A DNA stretch of 51,059 bases from Hondaea fermentalgiana (lineage: Eukaryota; Sar; Bigyra; Thraustochytrida; Thraustochytriidae), in NCBI GenBank assembly GCA_014084085.1, contig NPFB01000021.1, positions 373,863 to 424,921 on the forward strand, read 5' to 3'. This document shows positions 8,626 through 19,015 of the stretch, piece after piece. The position numbers and the translations under genes were made by a program. The number at the start of each line of letters is the position of its first letter. Position 1 is the stretch's first letter. A model generated the notes under the pieces. It had not been told where the DNA came from. It searched no databases and saw nothing but the letters and a program-made list of their open reading frames with translations.

Positions 8626-11600
8626 ATGAAGGCTCGTGTGCAGGGCAGCAGCAGCACGAGCTTCGAGGAAGCCGTGACGGTAAACCAGCGTGGCTTGATT
8701 GATAAGATCCTGGCGAGGTATTCGACAGAGCTGACTTTGTTTCGAGAGCTGCTACAGAACTCGAACGACGCCAAAGCCACCGAGCTACAGATCCGATTTT
8801 CTGGTACAGGGTATTGGGAGGGCCGCGACATCCGTGAGAACACCGATGCTGACGGCGCTCCTCGCTCCGCTAACGCCCGTGAAAGCGCAAATGACTTGCC
8901 CCAGCATCGCAGCCAATCGCAAGCTCAATCGCAGCAGCAACAGCAGCAACAGCAGCAACAGCAGCAACAGCAGCAGCAGACATCGTCGGCCCAGACACGT
9001 CGCAGGCCGAAATCGGACGAAGAACTTAGCTTTACGGGTCTCCGTTTGTGCAACAATGGCATGGTCTTTCGAGACGAGGATTGGAAGCGGATTAAAAGCA
9101 TTGCTGACGGAAACCCAGACGAAACCAAGGTTGGTTTCTTTGGCGTTGGTTTCTATTCCGTGTTCAGTCTTTCGGATGAACCAACCGTGCTCTCAGGAGC
9201 CAAAGCTCTCTCCTTTCACTGGAAAAAGGATGCCCTTTTTGTCACGCATGGCGCGCCGCCGGCAGCGCGGGCCGACGATTGCGAGGAAGACAAGGTAATG
9301 TTCGACATGGTCGAAAAGAACTGGACAATCTTTGATCTGCCAGTCCGAGACGACCCGCCTCGTCCTAAATTGCCCTCGCCAAAGGAAATGGCCGATTTTC
9401 TCGTCCGCTGTCTTACTTTTACGACGACTCTCGAGCTCGTCGAGGTTTACTATGACGGAAGACTTGCCTTGTCAGTGGGTCGTGAGAGTTCGCAAAGCAT
9501 CGTTCCCATGAACGCGGACGCGCAGGCACGAATGCCACAGGGCAGCATGTTTCGCTACCAGGACGCACGGACCGAACCCCTTCGATATGCGATTCAGCAC
9601 CATGACCGTCCCAAACCGATTGTCGTTGAAATGATGCGCGTGCTCTCTTCATTTTCCGTCCACGTTGACGAGAAATTCCGCGCTGCCATGTTTCGCGTCA
9701 CAAAGAAGAATCCCCCGCGCAAGGTGGACGTTCAGCTCATCTTTGACACAGGCAAGGCCCTCCAGGTCTCGGCAACTGCGGCATCCTGGAAGGCTCTCGA
9801 GTCCTTCTCTCCAGCTTCTGCACGAGGAGGTCATTTTTTCATTGGCTCTGGCATCACGCAACAAACAACAGGCTCCAAGTGCCACTGCAATGCTCCCTTT
9901 ATGCCTACCATGGAACGGAACTCGATGGATCTGTCGGATATCACGCTTGCGACATGGAACCGCGCTCTTCTTTGGGCAACTGGTTTTCTACAGCGTCTCA
10001 CCTTTGAGCACTTGTGTTACCAAGCAAAAGCCTTGGGGTCAGCCGCTGCCACACCGGAGACTGGATCGAAGCAGGATGGTACGGCAATTGCCCATGGCAG
10101 TCCCAGTGCCGCCTCATCGCCCGGGTCACCCGCGGGAGCTGCAAGTGGAGCGGGGTCAACGAATGCTTTGCGCCACGGAAAACTCGAGGCACTCTTTCGC
10201 GCTTACGATGCTGACCACGCTGTGCAGAACCAAACCAATGGTTCAGCTGTTGACCTTACCCAGAAACGGCGCATCGACGTTCTCTCCGCAATGGGAACCT
10301 TTGCCATGAAGGAGACCACGCCGGTTCAACAGGTTGGTGACATTGTGCTTGCCGGATTTTACAACGCGATGAGCGAGGCGCCACCGGTGTGGACCACGAC
10401 TGGACTTCGAAGGGCTACTCATGCGCGCATCAAGGACCGCACAGGTCTCCACGAGATCGTATACAAGGCCGCTTCGATTGTAGATCTCCCCTCCGAACTT
10501 CCTGGGCACGGAGACGAGGCACAGTCGTCCAACGCACGATCTTCTGTCGCTGATGTCTTGGCCAAGCAGGCGAAGTCCGCGCTCGGATTTTTTTCGTCCT
10601 TTATGGGCAGTGAGGCCTCGGAGGGCGGGTCTGCAGCGCAGAACCCTAGAAAGACGGACGCACCGACAAAGGAGTCTCTCCCTACTTTGTGCAAGCGCTT
10701 TGTTCAAGAGCTTCAGCACCGGCGTCTTCTTCGGGAACTCGATGTCCGCGATCTTGCACTGGAACTGCAAGCTCGGAGCCTGCAAGACGATGCAGAAGTC
10801 ATCAAACTGCTACGCTGGCTTCTTGCGCGTGAGCAGACGCTGCGTCAGCTCCGCGAGGAAGCTGCCGCTGATCGGGTGACGTGTTTCTGCGACTGGTGCG
10901 GAAACCGCATCGCTGTCACCGTCGAATCGCTTAAGCGCGAGATTCGTCGCCAGCAAGAAGCTGAGCGATCGCAAGGATTTTTTAGTCGCGTCACGGCCAG
11001 TCTCACCGGCAGCGTGGCTGAAAATGTGCGTGTTTCACTCGAGTGTTCTCGCTGCCAGCAAGTCTCGCTCATTAGTCCTGCAGAAGTCATCAGCTCGCTC
11101 TCGCAAGTTCAGACGGCCACCTCGGTACCAAATGCCAAGCTCTTTCAGCTCGCACGCATGGATGACGGCACGAAGTTGGCATCCTTTTCACTCTACGTGG
11201 GTGCAACGCTTCTCAAGCGCATCAACTCGTCCAGCGAAAAAGGAATGCCGGCAAGACTAGAGGCCTCCTTCTGGGCCTCGTCAAGGGCCAAGCGCAACGT
11301 TCTTCCCATTACGATTTCGCAAGAATTCAAAGACGCAGACTTGCGCTCCGGCGTCCTTGCGCAATGGCTGAAACCTCTTGCCTGGTCAGAATGGAGCGCG
11401 ACTTGCATCGAGACAGCACGTAAGGCCCCTCTGGAAAGCAGTACCACGGATGAGGCAAACGTGAAGGATGCGGGCTCAATCGAAAAGGTCAGCCTAGAAA
11501 ACCTGGCCATCGTTTCTAACGTTTTGCGAGTCGTCGCCTTTGCGTTGTACAACAACGAAATTCGGAATGGGGACGACACCATCGTTGTTTCATCTCTCAT

Positions 11601-14600
11601 GGATGCCGAGTGCATGCCAGTACGCTCGCGGCAGCTCATGCGCCCGTCAAAGACGTACCTTGGCGCTGAGGCCACGGGTGGCTTTTCGGCACTCCCTGTG
11701 GCTGCGCTCTGTGAGGCGCTTGAAGACGGTACCTTTCACGTGAACGACGCTGTTCCGAGAGATGCTGCTGTCGTTCGTCTGCTGAAGATGTTGGGAGTGA
11801 AGCAGCATGTTGACCTCGCCTTCGTTTTCGAGGAATTCAACAAGGGTTTATTGGGCTGGAACCGCCAGGAAATTCTGCACTACATTGCGTCGATGCGCGG
11901 CAAGCTCGACGACAGCGAGATGAAGCGCCTGCGGAAAATGTGTTTTCTCCCCAAAGTAGAGATCCGCGCCGACGGAAGTGCGCACCCTTCACTGCAATCC
12001 TTTAGTGGTTCCACCCTACACTTTGCTTCCAAAGAAATTGCTGCTCTTCAGGTGCCGATGGTGTATGCTATTGTTGAGGAGGGGCTCCCCTTTGGTCTGT
12101 CGCAAGTGCAGGGTCAAGGTCAAGGTCAAGAACAAGGCACTGACAACAGCGAGGCGAAACAAGGTCGTCCGCAGCGTACCTTTTTCGACGTGAACGCCGA
12201 AAAAATCGGGAACGCCACCCAGCTTTTGCTGAAAGACCTTGGTGTTCGTGCGCATCCTGACCTGGACGGCGTGCTTACGCGGGCAGCGTCAACTCAAGAT
12301 AAAGAAGTTCGCCAAGCTGCGCTTTGGTACCTGGTGAGGCACTTTGAGGAGTTTCGAAACGTGTACACGACACGCGTGCGTGTTGCCTTTGTCCCCTGCA
12401 CGGATGGCAAGCTCTACCACCCGCTCCGATGCTTTACCAACCAAAGCGTTGCGCTTCTTTCGTCTCCATGCGTGGATGCGGACCTTTTGCCCATCAAGTA
12501 TGCGCGATTGCTTGGTGTGCGCGAGAACCCATCTTCGGAAGAAATTGCACAGGCGCTTGCTCGCTCGCCGCCTGATCCTCAGCGGGCATCGGATGTCTTT
12601 GCCTTTGTTGCCGGTCTTTTGCCATCCATGCAGAGATCTCATCTTCACGAGCTTAGTAAGCGGGCTATTGTGCCGCTACCCAGTGACACGGACCAAGCCA
12701 CTGCCGCCAATTTTCGCTATGTGGCACCAGGCACAATCTACTTTCGTCCGCGCGCTCAGGCACGGGGCAAGTACGAAGGCCTTTTTCCCTATGTTCGCTA
12801 CGAATCCGATGCGGCGAACATGTTTTTACGTGCTGTTGGGGTCCGGGACGAGCCAACCGTGGACGAATTGGCAAGCCTCTTGTCTGATAGCGATCAGGCT
12901 GCTCGCCATCTCGAGCGTGTGGGTACCGACGGGTACCTCCAAGTCCTGCGCGTACTCGCTGTGGAGCTTGCTTCCATCTCCTCCTCTACCTTGCGACGCA
13001 TGTCGCGCGCTAAGTGTCTCCTTGGCGTTCGAAGTGTAGACTCGAAGATGGACCTTTCCGAGCCGTCAAGCAATCCAAGTGAGGAGGAAATCATCGAAAG
13101 TGAGACGGAGTGCGTGACGTACCACTTGGAGTCGCCAAGGCGGATCTACATTAATGATCACGCGGTAATGTATCGCATCTTTGACCCGCTCGTGGCGCCT
13201 CCCGAGGATATTTTCGAGGCTCTATACCACAAGCTCGGAAGCAAGACACTGTCGTCTGCGGTCGCAGTGCGAACACAATTCAGTACGCCGTATTCTGTAA
13301 CGCAAACTACGCAAGAGCTTGAGAGCAAGATCAGACGGCGTGTGCAGCTTTTTTTCTTCAAACGACGCAGGTCTGACTTTACTCCTGATGCGGACAAATG
13401 GCTTTCGGTATTCAACACCCAGAGCAAGCACTTTGTATACGAGGTGCCGCGGATCGCGCGTTCGTTGATGCTTGATAATGTGCAGAAAATGATCTCGTGC
13501 ACAGCGTACGCGGTGAATGGTAATCGTGGACGGATGCTGCTGGTAACCCCGAAGACTTCGGTTTCTGAATGCGCTGCGGAGCTCTGCGACGTCCTGCTGG
13601 GAAAAAGCACGCTCAATGACAAGCTTCTTTGGAGCACGATTCTCCAAAGCTCTGACCAGCAGTTGCGTGACCAAGGCTTTCCTGTGGCGCGAAAAATGAA
13701 TAATCCAACCATCGCAGTTGCTGCTGCCGCGGCTGCTGCGACGCAAGCTGCGGCCGGTATCTCATCTTCTGCAGTTTCCGCTGCTGCTCCCACTGCTGCT
13801 GCTCCTGCTGCTGAATCCCAAGCTGCAAAGTCCTTGAATCTCGAGAATGAGTCTGCTGTGGACAGCAAGACACCTTTGTCCAAAAAGGAAAACACGACTT
13901 CGGCGACGTCTAAAGGCGCAGAGACTGGGACCGGCGCAGAGTCGGCTGCTGCTCCAAAGCAAGTTCCCACGCCAGCACCAACACCTGCGCCGCCAACGCC
14001 GCCAACGCCGCCAGGGCCGCCAGGGCCTTCGCCGCCTGCAGCATCACAGAAACGCCGATCGCTTCGCGGTTTGCTCTCATCGGTCATGCCAAAGGCCAAT
14101 GCCGCCAACGCTGCAAGTTTAGCCAAGGCAGCCGCGGCATCAGGCATCGATGCTAAAACGCTCCAATCCATGATGTCCTCACCTAACTCGGAATCAGGAA
14201 CTACTGGCGGTTCTGCAAGTGGTGACGCGCAAGCTCAGGCTCAAGATCGGGCTCAGGCGCAGACGCAGGCGCAGTCGCAAGGTACACAACAACAGCAACT
14301 GCAGCCGGGAGGGGGTTCGGGCCAGGCCGACCCTCTAGTGAATCGGGACTTTCGCATGCAAGCCTTGCAGTCGGGACTGAATCGATGCAGTCCTGGAGGT
14401 GGGGCGCCCGTCATTCAGTCGGAGGCAGGACAGCGCGTAATGGCGCCGATGCTAGACGACCTTCACGAGCACAATCTCGTACGTGTGCCAATACAGTTTG
14501 CAGGCATGGACTGCTACGTCGAAAATGGCGCTGGGGACCCCAAGATTTATCAATTGCGGAGTGTAGAGGCAACTGCGTTTGCGCAGCTGCTCTTGGGGAT

Positions 14601-14988
14601 TTCAAAGCATGTATTCGGCTTGCGGAGTGCATCGATTTGCCACTTGTACTATCATTTTGAGGGTCAAACTGCAGCATTCAACCGTGGCGGGGCACTGTAT
14701 TTCAATTTTTATGTCTTTTTGAGGCAATTAGAAGTCTCGCAATGGGACGTTCACACGCTGGTAGGCTCAGATATGCAGCCGCGCTTTGTGCTGCCCCCAG
14801 CTGCCGTGATTGACTGGTTCGGCGTCTTTGGCCATGAGCTTGCGCACAACCACAAGGGGGATCACGATGCGGAATTTTCCCATTGGATGATGATGTACCT
14901 GACGACTTTTGTCGAAGCGCTTTCTGTGCATCTGGATAACGTGCGCCAAGCAATCAATCTACAGGAGATGCCCCGTGGTCTTGAGTAG
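8626..14988 (+). CDS. giant HSP90-type ATPase-fold protein (DUF3684/sacsin-like) ending in HExxH
   Basis: The product is 2120 residues. The N-terminus is a GHKL/HSP90-like ATPase fold: the Glu/Asn box FRELLQNSNDAKA (about residues 39-51), then GLRLCNNGMVF, then the glycine-rich lid VGFFGVGFYSVFSLSD (about 169-184). A poly-Gln insert sits at about 103-118. Further in come two CxxC pairs (CDWCG near 755, CSRCQ near 807) that could bind zinc, and then a long helical middle. An Ala/Pro/Gln-rich linker covers about 1695-1905. A compact C-terminal domain ends with GVFGHELAHNHKGDHDAEF, in which H2070, E2071 and H2074 form a gluzincin-type motif. I recall the same order in fungal DUF3684 proteins, so the architecture is not unique. 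Likely role: chaperone-like ATPase with a possible metallopeptidase tail; no substrate can be named. Start: the first ATG that precedes the conserved domain, in a GAGCACGATGA context. Confidence 0.92.
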   Translation: MKARVQGSSSTSFEEAVTVNQRGLIDKILARYSTELTLFRELLQNSNDAKATELQIRFSGTGYWEGRDIRENTDADGAPRSANARESANDLPQHRSQSQAQSQQQQQQQQQQQQQQQQTSSAQTRRRPKSDEELSFTGLRLCNNGMVFRDEDWKRIKSIADGNPDETKVGFFGVGFYSVFSLSDEPTVLSGAKALSFHWKKDALFVTHGAPPAARADDCEEDKVMFDMVEKNWTIFDLPVRDDPPRPKLPSPKEMADFLVRCLTFTTTLELVEVYYDGRLALSVGRESSQSIVPMNADAQARMPQGSMFRYQDARTEPLRYAIQHHDRPKPIVVEMMRVLSSFSVHVDEKFRAAMFRVTKKNPPRKVDVQLIFDTGKALQVSATAASWKALESFSPASARGGHFFIGSGITQQTTGSKCHCNAPFMPTMERNSMDLSDITLATWNRALLWATGFLQRLTFEHLCYQAKALGSAAATPETGSKQDGTAIAHGSPSAASSPGSPAGAASGAGSTNALRHGKLEALFRAYDADHAVQNQTNGSAVDLTQKRRIDVLSAMGTFAMKETTPVQQVGDIVLAGFYNAMSEAPPVWTTTGLRRATHARIKDRTGLHEIVYKAASIVDLPSELPGHGDEAQSSNARSSVADVLAKQAKSALGFFSSFMGSEASEGGSAAQNPRKTDAPTKESLPTLCKRFVQELQHRRLLRELDVRDLALELQARSLQDDAEVIKLLRWLLAREQTLRQLREEAAADRVTCFCDWCGNRIAVTVESLKREIRRQQEAERSQGFFSRVTASLTGSVAENVRVSLECSRCQQVSLISPAEVISSLSQVQTATSVPNAKLFQLARMDDGTKLASFSLYVGATLLKRINSSSEKGMPARLEASFWASSRAKRNVLPITISQEFKDADLRSGVLAQWLKPLAWSEWSATCIETARKAPLESSTTDEANVKDAGSIEKVSLENLAIVSNVLRVVAFALYNNEIRNGDDTIVVSSLMDAECMPVRSRQLMRPSKTYLGAEATGGFSALPVAALCEALEDGTFHVNDAVPRDAAVVRLLKMLGVKQHVDLAFVFEEFNKGLLGWNRQEILHYIASMRGKLDDSEMKRLRKMCFLPKVEIRADGSAHPSLQSFSGSTLHFASKEIAALQVPMVYAIVEEGLPFGLSQVQGQGQGQEQGTDNSEAKQGRPQRTFFDVNAEKIGNATQLLLKDLGVRAHPDLDGVLTRAASTQDKEVRQAALWYLVRHFEEFRNVYTTRVRVAFVPCTDGKLYHPLRCFTNQSVALLSSPCVDADLLPIKYARLLGVRENPSSEEIAQALARSPPDPQRASDVFAFVAGLLPSMQRSHLHELSKRAIVPLPSDTDQATAANFRYVAPGTIYFRPRAQARGKYEGLFPYVRYESDAANMFLRAVGVRDEPTVDELASLLSDSDQAARHLERVGTDGYLQVLRVLAVELASISSSTLRRMSRAKCLLGVRSVDSKMDLSEPSSNPSEEEIIESETECVTYHLESPRRIYINDHAVMYRIFDPLVAPPEDIFEALYHKLGSKTLSSAVAVRTQFSTPYSVTQTTQELESKIRRRVQLFFFKRRRSDFTPDADKWLSVFNTQSKHFVYEVPRIARSLMLDNVQKMISCTAYAVNGNRGRMLLVTPKTSVSECAAELCDVLLGKSTLNDKLLWSTILQSSDQQLRDQGFPVARKMNNPTIAVAAAAAAATQAAAGISSSAVSAAAPTAAAPAAESQAAKSLNLENESAVDSKTPLSKKENTTSATSKGAETGTGAESAAAPKQVPTPAPTPAPPTPPTPPGPPGPSPPAASQKRRSLRGLLSSVMPKANAANAASLAKAAAASGIDAKTLQSMMSSPNSESGTTGGSASGDAQAQAQDRAQAQTQAQSQGTQQQQLQPGGGSGQADPLVNRDFRMQALQSGLNRCSPGGGAPVIQSEAGQRVMAPMLDDLHEHNLVRVPIQFAGMDCYVENGAGDPKIYQLRSVEATAFAQLLLGISKHVFGLRSASICHLYYHFEGQTAAFNRGGALYFNFYVFLRQLEVSQWDVHTLVGSDMQPRFVLPPAAVIDWFGVFGHELAHNHKGDHDAEFSHWMMMYLTTFVEALSVHLDNVRQAINLQEMPRGLE
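8932..8979 (+). repeat. (CAG/CAA)n tract, poly-Gln in the ATPase domain
   Basis: A mixed CAG/CAA run encodes about 16 glutamines inserted between the Asn-box helix and the GLRLCNNG strand of the ATPase fold. Interruption by CAA suggests moderate stability. Confidence 0.95.
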
Positions 14989-15048
14989 AGGAACATGCAT
15001 TATTTTAGTTTTGGTTTTGCAAAATGGTTTGTCGACAGTGAGCGAGCG

Positions 15049-15099
<51 letters not shown>

Positions 15100-15311
15100 A
15101 AGGTTTTCGGGCGTACGTCCGCACATAATCTTCAATTCATTTGGTTGCGGAACATACTCTTCTCTAATATTTAAACATACGCTCACTTAAGACCAAAAGA
15201 ACGTAAGTATGTATACGCTTTTCCCCCTTCCTCCTTCATTTTTTCCTGGAAAGAATAAGAATCGAAAGAGAGACAATTCTTTAAAGAAGCTTTGATTGTA
15301 TACGAAGGCAT
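14989..15311. other. convergent 3' region with a (GA)n tract
   Basis: The 3' ends of the ATPase gene and IFT56 face each other across this stretch. It carries a nearly perfect (GA)n dinucleotide run at about 15052-15092, preceded by GAGC repeats. The rest is AT-rich and probably holds the two poly(A) sites. No gene is seen. Confidence 0.6.
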
Positions 15312-16997
15312 CTAGCTGCAGGTGAGGTCGATACGGTTCTCCTTGGCGTACTTGTTAATGACACGAACAATGTACTCGACCTGAGGGTTGGAGATGTTCT
15401 TGAGCATCTTGACAACCTCGCCAAGAAGCTTGGGCTCGTATTCACCGGCAACTACCTTGGCCAACACGCCGCACGCTGCACCGCGAAGTGCTTCCCACCA
15501 CATGGTGTGGGCGTCCCCCTCAAGACGAAAGAGCGTCGAGGCGGCCTTTGCTGCATAGTAAAACTCGCCGACTTTGTAGCAGTCGTTTGCAATGAGCTCG
15601 AGCAGAGCAAAAGAATCCGTGCTGGTCTCCATCTTCAAATAAAGTTCCCAGGCCTGCTCGGCACGGCCGCAGCCACGGATCTGAGCGCGGGCGAGATGCG
15701 AGAGGAACTCGAACGAGCATCGAATCTTTTCATCCTGAACAAGCTGCAGGGTTTCTTCGGCCTCGCGGTACTGACCCGTGTTGGTAAGCGAGATACCGTA
15801 GTTGTAGTTGAAGTCATCGTCGTTGTAAAGGTACGCCTTGATAGAGTTGAGATAAATGTTGACATCCTCGAATTGCTTGAGAAGAAAAAAGCAGCTGGCC
15901 ATGCACTGGCGACCGGGGATGGTGTCGCACTCGGATGCGCTGGCCCCCACAAGTTGGAAAAACTGCTGCGCCATCTTGAGATGCTCGCGCGAACCTTTGG
16001 CCTGACCAACTGCAGCATTAACGACACCCTTGAGAATATACTCTTGGGGCGTTCCGGGCTCAATATCTTTCATGAGTTCAAAGGCCTCCTCGATGTCGTC
16101 GTTGCGAAGGTGATAGATGACGAGATTGAGACGCGCTTCCGGCAGAAAGTCAACGAGCGCCGGGAGTACTTTGAGGGCATTTTCACCATTGCGAAAGACG
16201 ACGAGGTTGTGGCGGATGAGATCGTTGTCGTGTAGGGAATGACCTTGTTCATTGAGGGCCTTGAGCTCGGCCTCAGCAGCTTTGCCGTTGTACAGCCGAA
16301 AGTGGTTGCATGCTTTGAGGTTGATGGCGATGACACTATCAGGATGGCTTTGCAGATACACGGCAAGAATTTCAAGCGAGACATCATAGTAGTCGAGCTT
16401 GTAGTAGCACATTGCTACGTAGACATTGAGTGCGAGATCATCACGGTGCTGCAGCAAGAGCTGCTTGTATATATCGGTGGCCTCTTGGTAGTGGTTGCGT
16501 AGATAGTGGATGGCGGCGAGACTGAGCTGATCCTCCTTTGTGTCGGAAAGCTTTTGGTGGTAGACCATGAGTTTGTTTTCGTCATTCTGCTTGTGCGCAA
16601 TGTGAAAAAGAAGTCGATTTTGCAGTCCGCACGTGGGTCCTTGCAGAGCCTCTTCCTCAGCCTCGTCGTACATTTGCAAAAAATACATGCAGATGGCAAG
16701 GTACAGGTGGACCTCTTTGCCGGTGTCGCCTAGCCTCTGAAGGTCCTGGAAGGCCTCCAAGGCCTTTTTGTAGTCCCCAAGGTGTGCCGCGCAATACCCG
16801 AGCCACATGCAGCTCTCGGCATCGAAGTCGTCGGCATGCTGATTGAACTCCAAGAGCGCGATAGCACCGGTGTAGTCTCGCGACTTGACATAATCTTCGC
16901 GCTGCGGCCTGCGCGCTTTGTTTTTCTTCGCGGCACGAGACCCGAACCTCGCCGCGCCGCCGGAGAGATGGCCAGGCTTCGTTGCGTTGAGAAGCAT
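15312..16997 (-). CDS. IFT56: intraflagellar transport protein 56 (TTC26/DYF-13)
   Basis: This is a TPR protein of the IFT-B complex, needed to carry motility proteins into the flagellum. It is 561 residues, close to the usual length of about 554. Family-specific stretches run the full length: [124 protein letters not shown] and the terminal [17 protein letters not shown]. The ATG at 16997 gives the basic N-terminus ([14 protein letters not shown]) typical of the family. It implies that the organism makes flagellated cells. It is divergent from the eIF4E gene, 914 bases away. Confidence 0.97.
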   Translation of the reverse strand: MLLNATKPGHLSGGAARFGSRAAKKNKARRPQREDYVKSRDYTGAIALLEFNQHADDFDAESCMWLGYCAAHLGDYKKALEAFQDLQRLGDTGKEVHLYLAICMYFLQMYDEAEEEALQGPTCGLQNRLLFHIAHKQNDENKLMVYHQKLSDTKEDQLSLAAIHYLRNHYQEATDIYKQLLLQHRDDLALNVYVAMCYYKLDYYDVSLEILAVYLQSHPDSVIAINLKACNHFRLYNGKAAEAELKALNEQGHSLHDNDLIRHNLVVFRNGENALKVLPALVDFLPEARLNLVIYHLRNDDIEEAFELMKDIEPGTPQEYILKGVVNAAVGQAKGSREHLKMAQQFFQLVGASASECDTIPGRQCMASCFFLLKQFEDVNIYLNSIKAYLYNDDDFNYNYGISLTNTGQYREAEETLQLVQDEKIRCSFEFLSHLARAQIRGCGRAEQAWELYLKMETSTDSFALLELIANDCYKVGEFYYAAKAASTLFRLEGDAHTMWWEALRGAACGVLAKVVAGEYEPKLLGEVVKMLKNISNPQVEYIVRVINKYAKENRIDLTCS

Positions 16998-17911
16998 TGT
17001 GTCTTGTTTTCAGGAAAACTGTGTCCTCGCTGCGTCTCCAAGCTTCGTCGTCACCCGCCCAGCCTGCGCGTTTGCTCCTCTGACCTTTCCGTCGCACGTA
17101 CGCGGAGAGGAGAGAGATAGAGAAATAGAGAGAGACGCAGTCTGTCTCTCTTGGTGGAGACGAAGACTTTGCACGGAGACCCGGAGACCTGAGCGAGAAG
17201 TTCTGCCCAGGTTATCGTTTCCTCACAATGGCAACAGTTTCTTTTTTGTTTTACACCTTGGTTGGTTCCTTCATTCCATTATTCATAATTCCATTAGTCT
17301 ATTCATCGACACGCCGGTGACTCATTTGTTCCAGGTTGCTGCGCTCACGTATCGGTCCTTCTCCTTCTTTCCGCCTCTATTTATCCTCACGCGACTCACT
17401 GTCAAGCCGCTCTTCAAGCTCTCAAACCAACCCTCTCTATCTCATCCTCTCCTTTGCCTTCCTCTCCAACGCTCGCTCGCTCGCACGCACGCACGCATCG
17501 CGAGAGCCCGACTCGAGCAGAGCCCGCCCCCCGCCCGCCCCTTCTCCTCCTTCCTGCTCACGCCGCCGAACGGTCATCTTCGGTCCCGCTTTCCAGCCAG
17601 GCTCGGTCCCGGCCCGCCTGATTAAGGGCCGGCCCGCGGCCCGGTTAGGTTCGCGCGCACGAGTGGCTGACGGCGGCGGCGGTTAGGTTTGCGCGGCCTC
17701 TCCGGAGCCGCAGATCACGATCGATCGAGGAGACCTGCGGCGGGAGCGCTGCGTGCGTGCTTGCTGGCTGGCTGGCGGGGCTTGCGGGAAAGCGCGGGGC
17801 AGAGCGGGAACGCGCGGTGGTGCTCGAGGACCCCGTTCGCTCGCTCGTTCGGTCGTTCGCCCGATAGGTCGCCCGTGCGCGGGAGAGTTTGCGGAGGGAA
17901 AAGCGAGCAGG
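16998..17911. promoter_or_regulatory. divergent promoter region (IFT56 / eIF4E)
   Basis: The left half is CT-rich and moderately AT-rich. The right half is very GC-rich, with short repeats such as CTGGCTGGCTGG and GCTCGCTCGTTCGGTCG and two similar GGTTAGGTT(C/T)GCGCG words near 17643 and 17682. Open frames here are compositional. The words may be promoter elements, but that is only a guess. Confidence 0.4.
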
Positions 17912-18568
17912 ATGGCGGACGCACTGGCGGCCAAGGGGCTCCACCCGCTCCAGAACACGTGGGCGTTCTGGGAGCACCGCAAGGGCGGGACCGGGAGCGA
18001 CTATGGGTCGAAGATGTTCCAGCTCGGCGAGTTCGAGACCGTGGAGGACTTTTGGCGGTTCAAGAACAACCTGCCGCAGCCCAGCGAGGTATTCTACACG
18101 CCGCAGTCTGGCCACAAGAAGTTCGTCGACAGGGAGATTGACGGCTTCAGCATGTTCAAGGGCGGTATCAGGCCCGAGTGGGAGGACAAGGCCAACATGT
18201 ACGGCGGCGAGTTCTTTTGCCGCCAGACCATGGCCCCTGCGCAGCTCGACAATGCGTGGGAAAAACTATTGCTCGGGCTCGTGGGCGAGACGATCGATAA
18301 CGGCGACGAAATTTGCGGCGTCCGCGTTGTGGACAAGAGCAAGAGCAACCGCCCCACGTACCGTCTGGAGATGTGGTTCCGCTCGCGGGACAAGGACGTT
18401 CTGGAGCACCTTCGCACCCAAGTGCAGAAATGCCTGGGAGCGAACCTGCTCAAGGAATACATGGAGCACAACGTCGCGATGAACACTCACGGCGCTGGCG
18501 CCCCCAAGGGTCGCAGCGGTAGCACTGGTCCATCCGGTGGCCCGGGCGGTCGCCCCTTCCGAGGATAA
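17912..18568 (+). CDS. EIF4E2: eIF4E-family cap-binding protein, class II (4EHP/nCBP-like)
   Basis: This is a 218-residue mRNA 5'-cap-binding protein. The fold is clear: LQNTWAFWEHRKG, then FETVEDFWRFKNNLPQPSEV, then GIRPEWEDKANMYGGEF, then AWEKLLLGLVGETID and GDEICGVRVV. Counting back 12 residues from the T of TVEDFW, the position of the first cap-stacking Trp (W56 of human eIF4E) is occupied by Tyr (in SDYGSKMF). This is a hallmark of class II members such as 4EHP/eIF4E2. The second cap Trp and the neighbouring Glu (PEWED) are kept. The C-terminus is a Gly/Ser/Pro tail. By family knowledge it is more likely a translational repressor or specialised initiation factor than the main eIF4E. Start: the ATG at 17912, since the upstream frame is only low-complexity Arg/Gly. 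Confidence 0.95.
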   Translation: MADALAAKGLHPLQNTWAFWEHRKGGTGSDYGSKMFQLGEFETVEDFWRFKNNLPQPSEVFYTPQSGHKKFVDREIDGFSMFKGGIRPEWEDKANMYGGEFFCRQTMAPAQLDNAWEKLLLGLVGETIDNGDEICGVRVVDKSKSNRPTYRLEMWFRSRDKDVLEHLRTQVQKCLGANLLKEYMEHNVAMNTHGAGAPKGRSGSTGPSGGPGGRPFRG

Positions 18569-19015
18569 ATGTTCCGATCCGACTCGTCTGTGTACAATTT
18601 ACGAGCGACCTGCCCATACCGCTGCCACGAGCAAGCAAGCAAGCCAGCGAGTGAGACGGCGAGGAGGGAAAAGGGGAAAGGGCGGTAAATCTTTTAGAGA
18701 ACTGCTAATGTGCTGCGAGACAAGCTGCGGGTTGGCTTGTCGGCCCAACTCGCTCCCTCTTTATGCGGTGTCTTGCCTTGATATTATCGCATTGGTAGCT
18801 AGCCAGCTCTCGTTTGACAAAAATGTTCAACGAGAGTGAAAATCAACTTACTACCGGGAAACTCCACCACACACTCATACAAAAAATAAAAAAGGAAATT
18901 AGAAAAGTATCGTAAAATTATCAAAGAACAACGATCTCTGCAAAGTCAGTCTCATCACACATAAAACTTTGAATAAAGACGCAGAGATGGCACGGGCACG
19001 CTGTTGGGCCAAGTC
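18569..19015. other. convergent 3' intergenic region
   Basis: This holds the 3' regions of the eIF4E and ankyrin genes. The left part has GCAAGCAAGCAAGCCAGC repeats; the right part (about 18835-18970) is A/T-rich with AATAAA-like words (AAAAAATAAAAAAGG, TTGAATAAAG). No gene is seen. Confidence 0.5.

Noticed and set aside
13158..14171. A 337-codon minus-strand frame inside the ATPase-fold gene
   Set aside because: It is antisense to the Ala/Pro/Gln-rich linker; its Ala/Gly-rich content mirrors that low complexity.
15040..15110. (GA)n tract as a possible regulatory GAGA element
   Set aside because: It lies between two convergent 3' ends, not in a promoter, so a simple microsatellite is the better reading.
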